A stretch of DNA of 64,000 bases from Pseudomonas saudiphocaensis (GTDB lineage: Bacteria; Pseudomonadota; Gammaproteobacteria; Pseudomonadales; Pseudomonadaceae): assembly GCF_000756775.1 (NCBI RefSeq), contig NZ_CCSF01000001.1, forward strand, positions 2,294,001 to 2,358,000, given 5' to 3'. The position numbers and the translations under genes were made by a program. Position 1 is the first letter of the stretch, and each line of letters opens with the position of its first letter. Below are positions 27,643-36,287 of the stretch, piece after piece. The notes beneath the pieces were generated by a model, which had not been told where the DNA came from, ran no database searches, and saw only the letters and a program-made list of their open reading frames with translations.

Positions 27643-27648
27643 ATTATA
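27643..27648 (-). promoter_or_regulatory. -10 element of purEK promoter
   Basis: A perfect TATAAT on the minus strand, 115 bases before the purE ATG, in the gap between divergent genes. The -35 region is weak. Confidence 0.5.
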
Positions 27649-27775
27649 CCGGAAAGCCACAAAAGTCGCGCTACAGCCTGGCAGATAGATGCTAGACAGC
27701 TTCGCTGATTTTGGCGCTGGCGCCGAACCAGACTCAGGCTTGGTATGCTCACGGCGTACTGTTATCGGAGGTGCC

Positions 27776-29161
27776 GTGTTCTCATTGAAACGCCAGGGCG
27801 ATTTTCGCCTGCAATTGACCCGCACGCTGACCACTCCGGGCCGGCATCCGGTCGAGCTGTACTTGTTTACGCCTCATGAGACCACCTTCTCCACTCGCAC
27901 TCTGACCGAAGAGCAGTTCTTTCATAGCGCCCTGGTTCATCGCTTTCGCCTGCTGGGCTTGCCGACTCAGGACCGGGCCAGCAAGCGGGACACCTCCTTT
28001 TCACTGCTCTCGCCACACTACGAAATCTTGCACGGCGCCTGGTTCTTCCAGTACCAGGCGTCCCTGGAGCGTCTGCGTCAGCAGTATCAGAGCAAGCCCA
28101 GCGCCGAGCCATTGGCGCGTGCACTGCGGCTCAGCCAGAACTTCGCCCAGCGCCTGCGCAAGGCAGAACCGAAAGGCAGCAATCAGTCACGCTACTTCCG
28201 CCAGCTGGATATCTATTTCTCCTGGCTCGCCGAACAGTTTCTGCTGGAGAGCATGGTGCTCGAAGGCTATGACGACCTGGATGACGAACTGAAGCTGGCC
28301 GTGCAGGAGTTTCTTCAGCAGGAGCGACGCTACCGCGCCGATCGCGACTACCTCGGCGACTTCAAAGGCCCGCCAACCCGCGTATGGAACCGCATGAGCC
28401 TGTATCAACGACTACTGGAGTATCCGGTGGTGTTGCGCCAGAAGATCATCGAGCTGGGTGCCGGCACTCGCAAGCTGGTGAAGGCGGGCTCCACCATGCT
28501 GATCATGTCGCTGTTCACCTATTTCCTCTTCAACGTACGCGACGCCAGCCAGAAACTGTCCCTGGCGCTGCTGGTAGGCATCGCGCTGATCTATGCGGTA
28601 CGCGATCTGCTGCGCGATGACCTGATCGACACCGTCACCCGCTGGCTGCGCAAGGGCAAGCCTCGCTGGCGACTGCGCCTGCTGATGCCCTATACCCACA
28701 AGCTGATGGCCCAGCAGCTGGTCTGGCTCGACTACCGCAAGCTGTCCGAGCTGAGCAAAGCAGTGCGTGAGCATTCCGGCAAATGGGCGACCAACGAGGA
28801 ACGGCAGATCGTCTGTTACCGCTCAAAGTTGGTGTTGGACAAGGCAGCCCTGTCTCAGGACGAAATCCAGGAACGCCTGATCCTGGACTTCGAACCCCTA
28901 TGCGCATTGATCCAGGCCAGCCATCAGCAACTGTTCGAATGGAAGGAAGAAGAGGGCCAGCCACCCTTCGTTCAAGCCCATGCCATTGAGAAACAGCATG
29001 ACTACAACTTGTTAGTGGTATGCCGACAGCCAGGGGAAGAAGCTCCCATCGCCCAACGCTGGACATTGCGCCTCAGCACCAGCGGCATCGTGCGTTGCGA
29101 AAACAAGCCGGTAGTCTGGCCCGAGTCGCCGCCACAGCGGCGCTGGTGGTGGCGGGCCTGA
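27776..29161 (+). CDS. Conserved two-helix membrane protein (hypothetical)
   Basis: A 461-residue protein. GTG at 27776 is preferred since GGAGG lies five bases upstream; the longer reading to 27689 has none. Residues 1-230 are soluble and rich in Arg/Gln/Leu; two hydrophobic segments follow at about 240-258 ([14 protein letters not shown]) and 266-280 ([13 protein letters not shown]), then a soluble C-terminal domain. Both soluble parts would be on the same side. I recognise no catalytic motif. It is divergent from purEK. Confidence 0.75.
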   Translation: MFSLKRQGDFRLQLTRTLTTPGRHPVELYLFTPHETTFSTRTLTEEQFFHSALVHRFRLLGLPTQDRASKRDTSFSLLSPHYEILHGAWFFQYQASLERLRQQYQSKPSAEPLARALRLSQNFAQRLRKAEPKGSNQSRYFRQLDIYFSWLAEQFLLESMVLEGYDDLDDELKLAVQEFLQQERRYRADRDYLGDFKGPPTRVWNRMSLYQRLLEYPVVLRQKIIELGAGTRKLVKAGSTMLIMSLFTYFLFNVRDASQKLSLALLVGIALIYAVRDLLRDDLIDTVTRWLRKGKPRWRLRLLMPYTHKLMAQQLVWLDYRKLSELSKAVREHSGKWATNEERQIVCYRSKLVLDKAALSQDEIQERLILDFEPLCALIQASHQQLFEWKEEEGQPPFVQAHAIEKQHDYNLLVVCRQPGEEAPIAQRWTLRLSTSGIVRCENKPVVWPESPPQRRWWWRA

Positions 29162-29234
29162 GCAAACGAAGCTTGATATGTATTTCCTGGCTTTCCAGGC
29201 CTATCGCGCCACCACCTAAACAGGTTGATTTCGA

Positions 29235-29561
29235 ATGCTGAAAACCTTTGCGCTATTCGCGGCAACAGCCCTGGCCGAAATCATCGGCTGTTACCTGCCC
29301 TACCTGTGGTTGAAACAGGGCAAGAGCATCTGGCTTCTGTTACCGGCCGCGGCCTCACTGGCAATCTTCGCCTGGCTACTGACGCTGCACCCAACCGCTG
29401 CCGGGCGGGTGTATGCCGCTTATGGCGGGGTGTACGTAGCGATGGCGATTCTCTGGCTGTGGCTGGTGGACGGTATCCGCCCGACGCACTGGGACCTGCT
29501 GGGCGCAGCCGTCGTCGTGTTCGGAATGGCGATCATCATGTTGGCACCACGCAATCCGTAG
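29235..29561 (+). CDS. YnfA family membrane protein
   Basis: A 108-residue protein with four predicted helices and family motifs [34 protein letters not shown] (in part) and [16 protein letters not shown]. YnfA proteins resemble small multidrug resistance exporters; transport of cationic drugs has been proposed. Encoded alone, 73 bases after the preceding gene. Confidence 0.92.
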   Translation: MLKTFALFAATALAEIIGCYLPYLWLKQGKSIWLLLPAAASLAIFAWLLTLHPTAAGRVYAAYGGVYVAMAILWLWLVDGIRPTHWDLLGAAVVVFGMAIIMLAPRNP

Positions 29562-29578
29562 CCGTTGGAGTGAGCCTG

Positions 29579-30478
29579 CTAGTCCTCGCTCTCACCCAAC
29601 TTGCGCCATAGCAATCGCACCGACGCCTTGCGCACCAGAGCACAGCGGTACAGGCGGATCTCCAATGGCAGGCGCCAGGTCTCGTCACCGCATTCCACTA
29701 GCTCGCCGCGTTGCAACTCGGCGGTGACGCTCAGCCGCGGCACCCAGGCCACCCCGAGCCCCTCCAGGGCCATGCTTTTCAGGCTGTCGGCCATGGCCGT
29801 TTCGTAGACGGAGGTATAGCGCAGCCGCCGCTGACGCAGCAGGGCGTTGACCGAACGCCCCAGGAAGGCCCCGGCACTGTAGGCCAGCAGCGGCACGCTT
29901 TGCCCGCTGCCCAGGTCGAACAGCGCGCGCCCCTGATCATCCACAGCACAGACCGGCAGCATCTCGCTGTCGGCCAGCTGCAGCGACGGGAAAATATCCG
30001 CATCCAGCTGCAGCGCGGCGTCGGGGTCATGGTAGGCCAGCATCAGGTCGCAGGCGCCTTCGCGCAGGGCATGCACTGCGTCACCCACGTTGGTGGCGAT
30101 CAACCTTGTGCTGGGATTCAGGCCGAGCGCCCGCAGGCTTGCGATCCATGGTGGGAAGAAGCCTAGCGCCAGTGAGTGCGCGGCAGCGATCTGCAACACC
30201 TCGCCCTGCTGCCCTTCCAGATGATGCAGATGCCGCAACACCTCGCCCAGTTGCTCCACCAGGCTGCGCGCGGTGATAAGGAACAGCTGACCCGCTTCGG
30301 TCAGTTCCACCGGCGCGCGGGAGCGATTTACCAGGGTCAGCCCCAGGGAGTTTTCCAGGCTGCGAATGCGCCGACTGAAGGCTGGCTGGGTGACGAAGCG
30401 GCGCTCCGCCGCTTGGGAAAAGCTGCGCGTGGCCGCCAGGGCGACAAAATCTTCTAGCCATTTGGTTTCGATGTTCAT
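29579..30478 (-). CDS. LysR family transcriptional regulator
   Basis: A 299-residue LysR protein: N-terminal winged HTH (WLEDFVALAATRSFSQAAE, residues 6-24, then VTQPAFSRRIRSLE) and a C-terminal ligand-binding domain. The ATG at 30478 has GGAG five bases upstream. It is divergent from aspA, so it probably regulates aspartase in response to an amino acid or dicarboxylate; that link is from position only. Confidence 0.9.
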   Translation of the reverse strand: MNIETKWLEDFVALAATRSFSQAAERRFVTQPAFSRRIRSLENSLGLTLVNRSRAPVELTEAGQLFLITARSLVEQLGEVLRHLHHLEGQQGEVLQIAAAHSLALGFFPPWIASLRALGLNPSTRLIATNVGDAVHALREGACDLMLAYHDPDAALQLDADIFPSLQLADSEMLPVCAVDDQGRALFDLGSGQSVPLLAYSAGAFLGRSVNALLRQRRLRYTSVYETAMADSLKSMALEGLGVAWVPRLSVTAELQRGELVECGDETWRLPLEIRLYRCALVRKASVRLLWRKLGESED

Positions 30479-30520
30479 CACAGCTCCAGCGATAGCGCTC
30501 GCTCATGCTTCAGCGTCTGG

Positions 30521-30533
30521 CGGCATTATGCCG
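30521..30533. promoter_or_regulatory. Candidate operator between lysR and aspA
   Basis: A perfect palindrome CGGCA-TTA-TGCCG lies in the 161-base gap between the divergent genes. It could be the LysR binding site, but no footprint-type motif (T-N11-A) is clean. Confidence 0.3.
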
Positions 30534-30639
30534 ATCCTGCATGGGCCTGCAATTAACGGCATTGGCCTGGAGAGCAGTGAAAGGCCTATGGTAGCTGACA
30601 TCGCGGTCATCACCGCATTTCGCCAGATAATGGAGCATC

Positions 30640-32064
<1,425 letters not shown>

Positions 32065-32241
32065 CCACACGGTACAAAGGCCATCGTCGGCTTTGCACTG
32101 CCGGCCCGCAGCCCAGACGGCAAATGGAGGCTGAGCCAGATTCGCTCGGCCGCCAACCAGGCCCTCGTACGCTATGGTTTATCTGCCACGACCCATCCAC
32201 ACGAACAGGCCGTGGCCACCCAGATACTCCAAGAGGGATGA
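32065..32241 (+). other. Coding-like remnant in frame after aspA stop
   Basis: Directly after the aspA TAG, the same frame stays open for 58 codons to a TGA at 32239 and reads like real protein (AIVGFALPARSPDGKWRLSQ, ANQALVRYGLSATTH, QAVATQILQEG). It has no start codon of its own. It may be the C-terminal debris of a deleted gene; I do not recognise the family. It ends a few bases before the next gene. Confidence 0.3.
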
Positions 32242-32246
32242 CTTAG

Positions 32247-32687
32247 ATGGCCGATATCCGCCCAGTGAGCGCTGACGACCACGCCGCCTGGCTACCGCTC
32301 TGGCAGGGTTACCAGAGTTTCTATAACAGCCGGATTCCGGAGGCCACCAGTGCCCTGACCTGGCAGCGCTTTCTCGATCCCGCCGAACCGATGCACGCCG
32401 CGCTGGCCTGGCGTGATGGTCAGGCCGTGGGGCTCGTGCACTGGATTTTCCACCGCAGCTGCTGGACCAGCGGTGATTACTGCTACCTGCAGGATCTCTT
32501 CGTCGCAGAAGGCATTCGCGGCGGCGGTATCGGCCGGGCGCTGATCGAGCACGTCTACGCCCAGGCCGAAGCGGCCGGCGCGGCGCGCGTGCACTGGCTG
32601 ACGCAGGAGACCAACTACCCGGGCCGCATGCTCTACGATCGCATCGCCGAGCGCTCCGGCTTTATCCAGTACCGAAAGTTGCTCTAG
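32247..32687 (+). CDS. GNAT family N-acetyltransferase
   Basis: A 146-residue acetyltransferase with the acetyl-CoA loop LFVAEGIRGGGIGRALIEH and the C-terminal NYPGRMLYDRIAERSGF motif. It opens with DIRPVSADDHAAWLPLWQGYQ, seen in small amine or amino-acid acetylating GNATs. The substrate is unknown. GAGGG precedes the ATG. A long hairpin starts in the stop codon region. Confidence 0.9.
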   Translation: MADIRPVSADDHAAWLPLWQGYQSFYNSRIPEATSALTWQRFLDPAEPMHAALAWRDGQAVGLVHWIFHRSCWTSGDYCYLQDLFVAEGIRGGGIGRALIEHVYAQAEAAGAARVHWLTQETNYPGRMLYDRIAERSGFIQYRKLL

Positions 32688-32734
32688 GGCCTATTGACGT
32701 TTCGTCGCGAGCGGACGAAATGACAACAGACCCT
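32686..32734. repeat. Long imperfect inverted repeat between convergent genes
   Basis: Two 21-base arms (beginning AGGGCCTATTG at 32686 and ending CAACAGACCCT at 32734) pair at 17 of 21 positions around a 7-base loop, with a perfect TTTCGTC/GACGAAA core. It begins in the GNAT stop codon and ends five bases before the convergent HTH stop. Likely a REP-type palindrome working as a bidirectional terminator. Confidence 0.6.
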
Positions 32735-32738
32735 AGGG

Positions 32739-33557
32739 CTACTCGATCTCGAACAGGCCGTCGCGAACGCGCGCCGACGCCAGCCGCTGGCGAATGTCGT
32801 CATCGATGCGCGGGTCGTCCCGCTCGTAGAGCATCACCTGCCGATAGGCCATGACCCGGTTGATCTCCGTGCCCAGGTACTCCCAGACCACCCGCGTGCA
32901 GGCCGGGGTGCGCCGATCGCCGCTGGAAACCCCTGCCTTCATGCCGTTGAGCCGAGTGATGCGGCTCTTGAAACTGGGGATCAGGATCGTCTGGCTCATC
33001 TCGTTGCCGGTCAGCGACTCGTAGTCGGTGAGGAACAGCCGATCCTGCAGATAGAAGGCCGCGCCCAGGTAACGGCAGCGCACGCCCGCTTCTGCGGCCG
33101 GACCGCTGTCGGCTCGAGAGACTTCCTGGCGTTCCTGACGCTCGAACAGAAAGTTGCCGCGCTCCTCACGCAGGTGCACCAGCGATTGCAAAACGTAGCC
33201 CGGCACCGACAAGCAGTTGGCGTATTCGAAGTAGTAGCCGCAATAGCGCGACAGGCTGCCCGCACTGGCGCGCAGCGGCTGCAGAAGCTCGATCAGGGGG
33301 TCATTGGCCGTCCGCTGGTCGGCATCGCCACGTATACCGATCAGCTGCGCGAACTGCTCGCTGGGAAGCCCCAACTCGTAAGCCTCGACCCCGAAGAAGT
33401 CGCAGATGCGCTTGAGGTTGTGCGCAGTGGGCCGACTCTGGCCGCTGAGGTATTTGTTGAACTGCCCGCGGTTGATGACCAGCTTTCGGCATACCTCCGC
33501 AATGGAGCGGTAATGGCTGCACAGCAGCTTGAGATTGGAGCCGAGGTAGTCAGACAT
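32739..33557 (-). CDS. Helix-turn-helix transcriptional regulator
   Basis: A 272-residue regulator with an N-terminal XRE-like HTH (SIAEVCRKLVINRGQFNKYLSGQ, in part; residues 17-40, then RPTAHNLKRICDFFGV) and a larger C-terminal domain of unknown type. ATG at 33557 is preferred since the domain starts there; the much longer open frame upstream runs antisense to the symporter gene. It is divergent from that symporter and probably controls it. Confidence 0.82.
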   Translation of the reverse strand: MSDYLGSNLKLLCSHYRSIAEVCRKLVINRGQFNKYLSGQSRPTAHNLKRICDFFGVEAYELGLPSEQFAQLIGIRGDADQRTANDPLIELLQPLRASAGSLSRYCGYYFEYANCLSVPGYVLQSLVHLREERGNFLFERQERQEVSRADSGPAAEAGVRCRYLGAAFYLQDRLFLTDYESLTGNEMSQTILIPSFKSRITRLNGMKAGVSSGDRRTPACTRVVWEYLGTEINRVMAYRQVMLYERDDPRIDDDIRQRLASARVRDGLFEIE

Positions 33558-33713
33558 GCGGTTTTCCGGCGATGCGAGCGACGCAATTTTAGCATCAAGT
33601 CGCGCCAGTTCGCCGCGATCCGCGAAATTGAATAGCAAACTTCCCTGCCGGACCATTTGCCGAACGCCTGCAAACGGCATTTTCACTAGAACAACAAGAG
33701 AGGCGCTTCCTCC

Positions 33714-35153
33714 ATGCTCGATATTCTCAATGATCTTATCTGGAGCAAACTGCTGATCGTGATGCTGGTCGGCCTGGGTTTGTACTTCACCATCCGCTCC
33801 GGTTTCGTCCAGCTGCGCTACTTCGGCAGCATGTTCCGCATCTTCGGCCAGGCCTTCAAACGCCAACCTGGCCAACTCAGCTCCTTTCAGGCCCTGATGC
33901 TCAGCGTCGCGGGCCGCGTGGGCGCGGGCAACATCGCCGGCGTCGCCGTAGCCATCATGCTCGGCGGACCAGGCGCGGTGTTCTGGATGTGGATGGTGGC
34001 GCTGGTCGGAATGGCCACCAGCTATTTCGAATGCTCCCTGGCGCAGCTCTACAAGCGCCGCCAGGCGGACGGCACCTACCGGGGTGGTCCGGCCTTCTAC
34101 ATCCTGCATGGCCTGCGCCAGCGCTGGATGGCAGTGCTGTTCTCGATTCTGCTGCTGGTCACCTTCGGTTTTGGCTTCAATGCGTTGCAGTCCTACACCG
34201 TGGCCAGTTCGATGCACGACACCTTCGGCGTGCCGACCTACATCAGCGGGATAGCCCTGGCGGTCATCATGGCGATGATCATCTTCGGCGGCATTCGCCG
34301 TATCGCCAGCATCGCCGATATCCTCGTACCCATCATGGCTTTCGCCTACATTGCCATGGCCCTGACCGTCATAGGCATCAACTTCGAACGCGTGCCGGAG
34401 GCACTGACACTCATCGTGCGTAGCGCCTTCGGCCTGGAGCCGGCCTTCGCTGGCGGCATTGGCGCGGCAATCATTATGGGCGTCAAGCGCGGGCTGTTCT
34501 CCAACGAAGCGGGGCTGGGCAGCGCGCCGAACGTGGCGGCCGTGGCGGAGGTGAAGCACCCCGCGGCCCAGGGCATCGTGCAGTCACTCAGCGTGTTCAT
34601 CGACACCCTGCTGGTATGCACCAGCACGGCGCTGATCATCCTGCTCTCGGGCATCTACAGCCCCGAAACCGCCGAGGTCGTCGGTGTGGTCCTCACGCAA
34701 ACGGCACTGGCCGCGGTGGTCGGTGAGTGGGGCCGGGTATTCATCAGCCTGGCGCTGCTGCTCTTCGTCTTCACCACCCTAATCTACAACTATTACCTGG
34801 GCGAGAACGCATTGGGCTTCTTCAGCGAAAAGCGCGCCGTGATCCAGGGCTACCGCGCACTGGTGATCGCGCTGGTGCTCTGGGGCTCGCTGCAGGACTT
34901 GAGCACCGTGTTTGCCTTCGCCGACCTGACCATGGGTCTGCTGGCGATCGTCAACCTGATCGCCGTGGCACTGCTGTTCAAGACCGGCCTGCGCTTGATG
35001 CGTGACTACGACGCGCAGGTCCGCTCCGGCATCGAGCAGCCGGTGCTAAATGCACAGGACTACGCCGATCTGGACATCGACCACAGCGCCTGGCCGAGTG
35101 CCGACGCTCAGCAGAATCAGGCACTGGCTGCCGGCACGGTGCTGCAGAGCTGA
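33714..35153 (+). CDS. Alanine/glycine:cation symporter (AGCS) family protein
   Basis: A 479-residue inner-membrane carrier with about ten hydrophobic helices. The AGCS pattern SVAGRVGAGNIAGVAVAIMLGGPG (in part) and KRGLFSNEAGLGSAPNVAA are clear. It imports a small neutral amino acid with Na+ or H+. The setting between aspA and asparaginase suggests asparagine, aspartate or alanine as cargo, by inference only. Confidence 0.93.
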   Translation: MLDILNDLIWSKLLIVMLVGLGLYFTIRSGFVQLRYFGSMFRIFGQAFKRQPGQLSSFQALMLSVAGRVGAGNIAGVAVAIMLGGPGAVFWMWMVALVGMATSYFECSLAQLYKRRQADGTYRGGPAFYILHGLRQRWMAVLFSILLLVTFGFGFNALQSYTVASSMHDTFGVPTYISGIALAVIMAMIIFGGIRRIASIADILVPIMAFAYIAMALTVIGINFERVPEALTLIVRSAFGLEPAFAGGIGAAIIMGVKRGLFSNEAGLGSAPNVAAVAEVKHPAAQGIVQSLSVFIDTLLVCTSTALIILLSGIYSPETAEVVGVVLTQTALAAVVGEWGRVFISLALLLFVFTTLIYNYYLGENALGFFSEKRAVIQGYRALVIALVLWGSLQDLSTVFAFADLTMGLLAIVNLIAVALLFKTGLRLMRDYDAQVRSGIEQPVLNAQDYADLDIDHSAWPSADAQQNQALAAGTVLQS

Positions 35154-35170
35154 AGCACCCACGCTTGATG

Positions 35171-35196
35171 CGGCTGGCCGGCAGGTCGGCCAGCCG
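35171..35196. terminator. Stem-loop between symporter and asparaginase genes
   Basis: CGGCTGGCC pairs perfectly with GGCCAGCCG around an 8-base loop, 17 bases after the symporter stop. No T-run, so it may be a processing or attenuation structure and not a full terminator. Confidence 0.45.
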
Positions 35197-35291
35197 CTAC
35201 GATCGGGCTGCCACCCTTCCTCTGCGCCGGCCGTGCAAAGTGGCGCCCTGTCCGCCAAACGCCCACCAGCCACATCGACAAGGAAACTACA

Positions 35292-36284
35292 GTGACTACT
35301 CCTGCTAAGTGCCTGTTGGTGCTCTACACCGGCGGCACCATCGGCATGCAAATGGGCGCCCAGGGTCTGATGCCGGCAACCGGCTTCGAGGCACGCCTGC
35401 GGGTTCAACAGGCAGCGGCCGAGCAGCGCCTGCCCAGCTGGTATTTCCGCGAACTGCTGCCGCCCATCGACAGCGCTTCCATGAGCCAGCGCAACTGGCT
35501 GGAAATGGCCGCCAGCATTCGCGAAGAAGTGGATGCGGGCCGCTGCGATGGGGTGCTGGTGCTGCATGGCACGGATACCCTCGCCTACAGCGCCGCGGCG
35601 CTGAGCTTCCTGCTGCTCGGCCTACCGGTGCCGGTGGTGCTGACCGGCTCGATGCTGCCGGCCGGTACGCCCGACAGCGATGCCTGGGCCAACCTGTTCG
35701 GTGCCATGCTGGCGCTGGCTCAGGGCATCGAGCCCGGTGTGAAGGTGTATTTCCACGAAAAGCTGATGCACGGCGCGCGCCTGACCAAGCTGAGCGCTGC
35801 CCGGCTCGATGCCTTCGCCGAACAGCCACGCCCGCGCTCCGGCCAGCGCGCCCAGGCGATCGACCCGAAATTGGACTATCGCCAGCCGCGACTACCGGTC
35901 AACCTGGCGGTGCTGCCGCTGTTTCCAGGCATTCAGGCCGCTCAACTGCAGGCTTTGTTCGACAGCGGCATCCGTGGGCTGGTGCTCGAATGCTACGGCA
36001 GCGGCACCGGCCCCAGCGACGACGCCGAGCTGCTCGCAACTCTGGCGGCTGCCCATCAGCGCGGGGTGGTGCTGACGGCGATCAGCCAATGCCCGCAGGG
36101 CCATGTGGAGTTCGGCATCTATGCCGCCGGCAGCCAGCTGGCCAGTACCGGACTGGTCTCGGGCGGCGGCATGACCCGAGAGGCGGCGCTGGGCAAGCTG
36201 TTCGCCCTGCTTGGCGCGGGCCTCGGCCAAGCCGAAGTGGAGCACTGGTTTGCGCTGGACCTGTGTGGCGAACGCGCCGACTGA
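35292..36284 (+). CDS. ansA: Type I (cytoplasmic) L-asparaginase
   Basis: A 330-residue asparaginase hydrolysing asparagine to aspartate and ammonia. First nucleophile Thr in LYTGGTIGM (about residues 13-16) and second site HGTDTLAYSAAAL. There is no signal peptide, which points to the cytoplasmic low-affinity class. Together with aspA it would convert asparagine to fumarate and two ammonia. Confidence 0.92.
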   Translation: MTTPAKCLLVLYTGGTIGMQMGAQGLMPATGFEARLRVQQAAAEQRLPSWYFRELLPPIDSASMSQRNWLEMAASIREEVDAGRCDGVLVLHGTDTLAYSAAALSFLLLGLPVPVVLTGSMLPAGTPDSDAWANLFGAMLALAQGIEPGVKVYFHEKLMHGARLTKLSAARLDAFAEQPRPRSGQRAQAIDPKLDYRQPRLPVNLAVLPLFPGIQAAQLQALFDSGIRGLVLECYGSGTGPSDDAELLATLAAAHQRGVVLTAISQCPQGHVEFGIYAAGSQLASTGLVSGGGMTREAALGKLFALLGAGLGQAEVEHWFALDLCGERAD

Positions 36285-36287
36285 CAA

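Noticed and set aside
30515-30535. Possible sigma-54 promoter (TGG...GC) before aspA
   Set aside because: Spacing between GG and GC is one base short of the required 10.
33558-34559. N-terminal extension of the HTH regulator frame
   Set aside because: It lies antisense to the symporter gene and precedes the natural HTH start at 33557.
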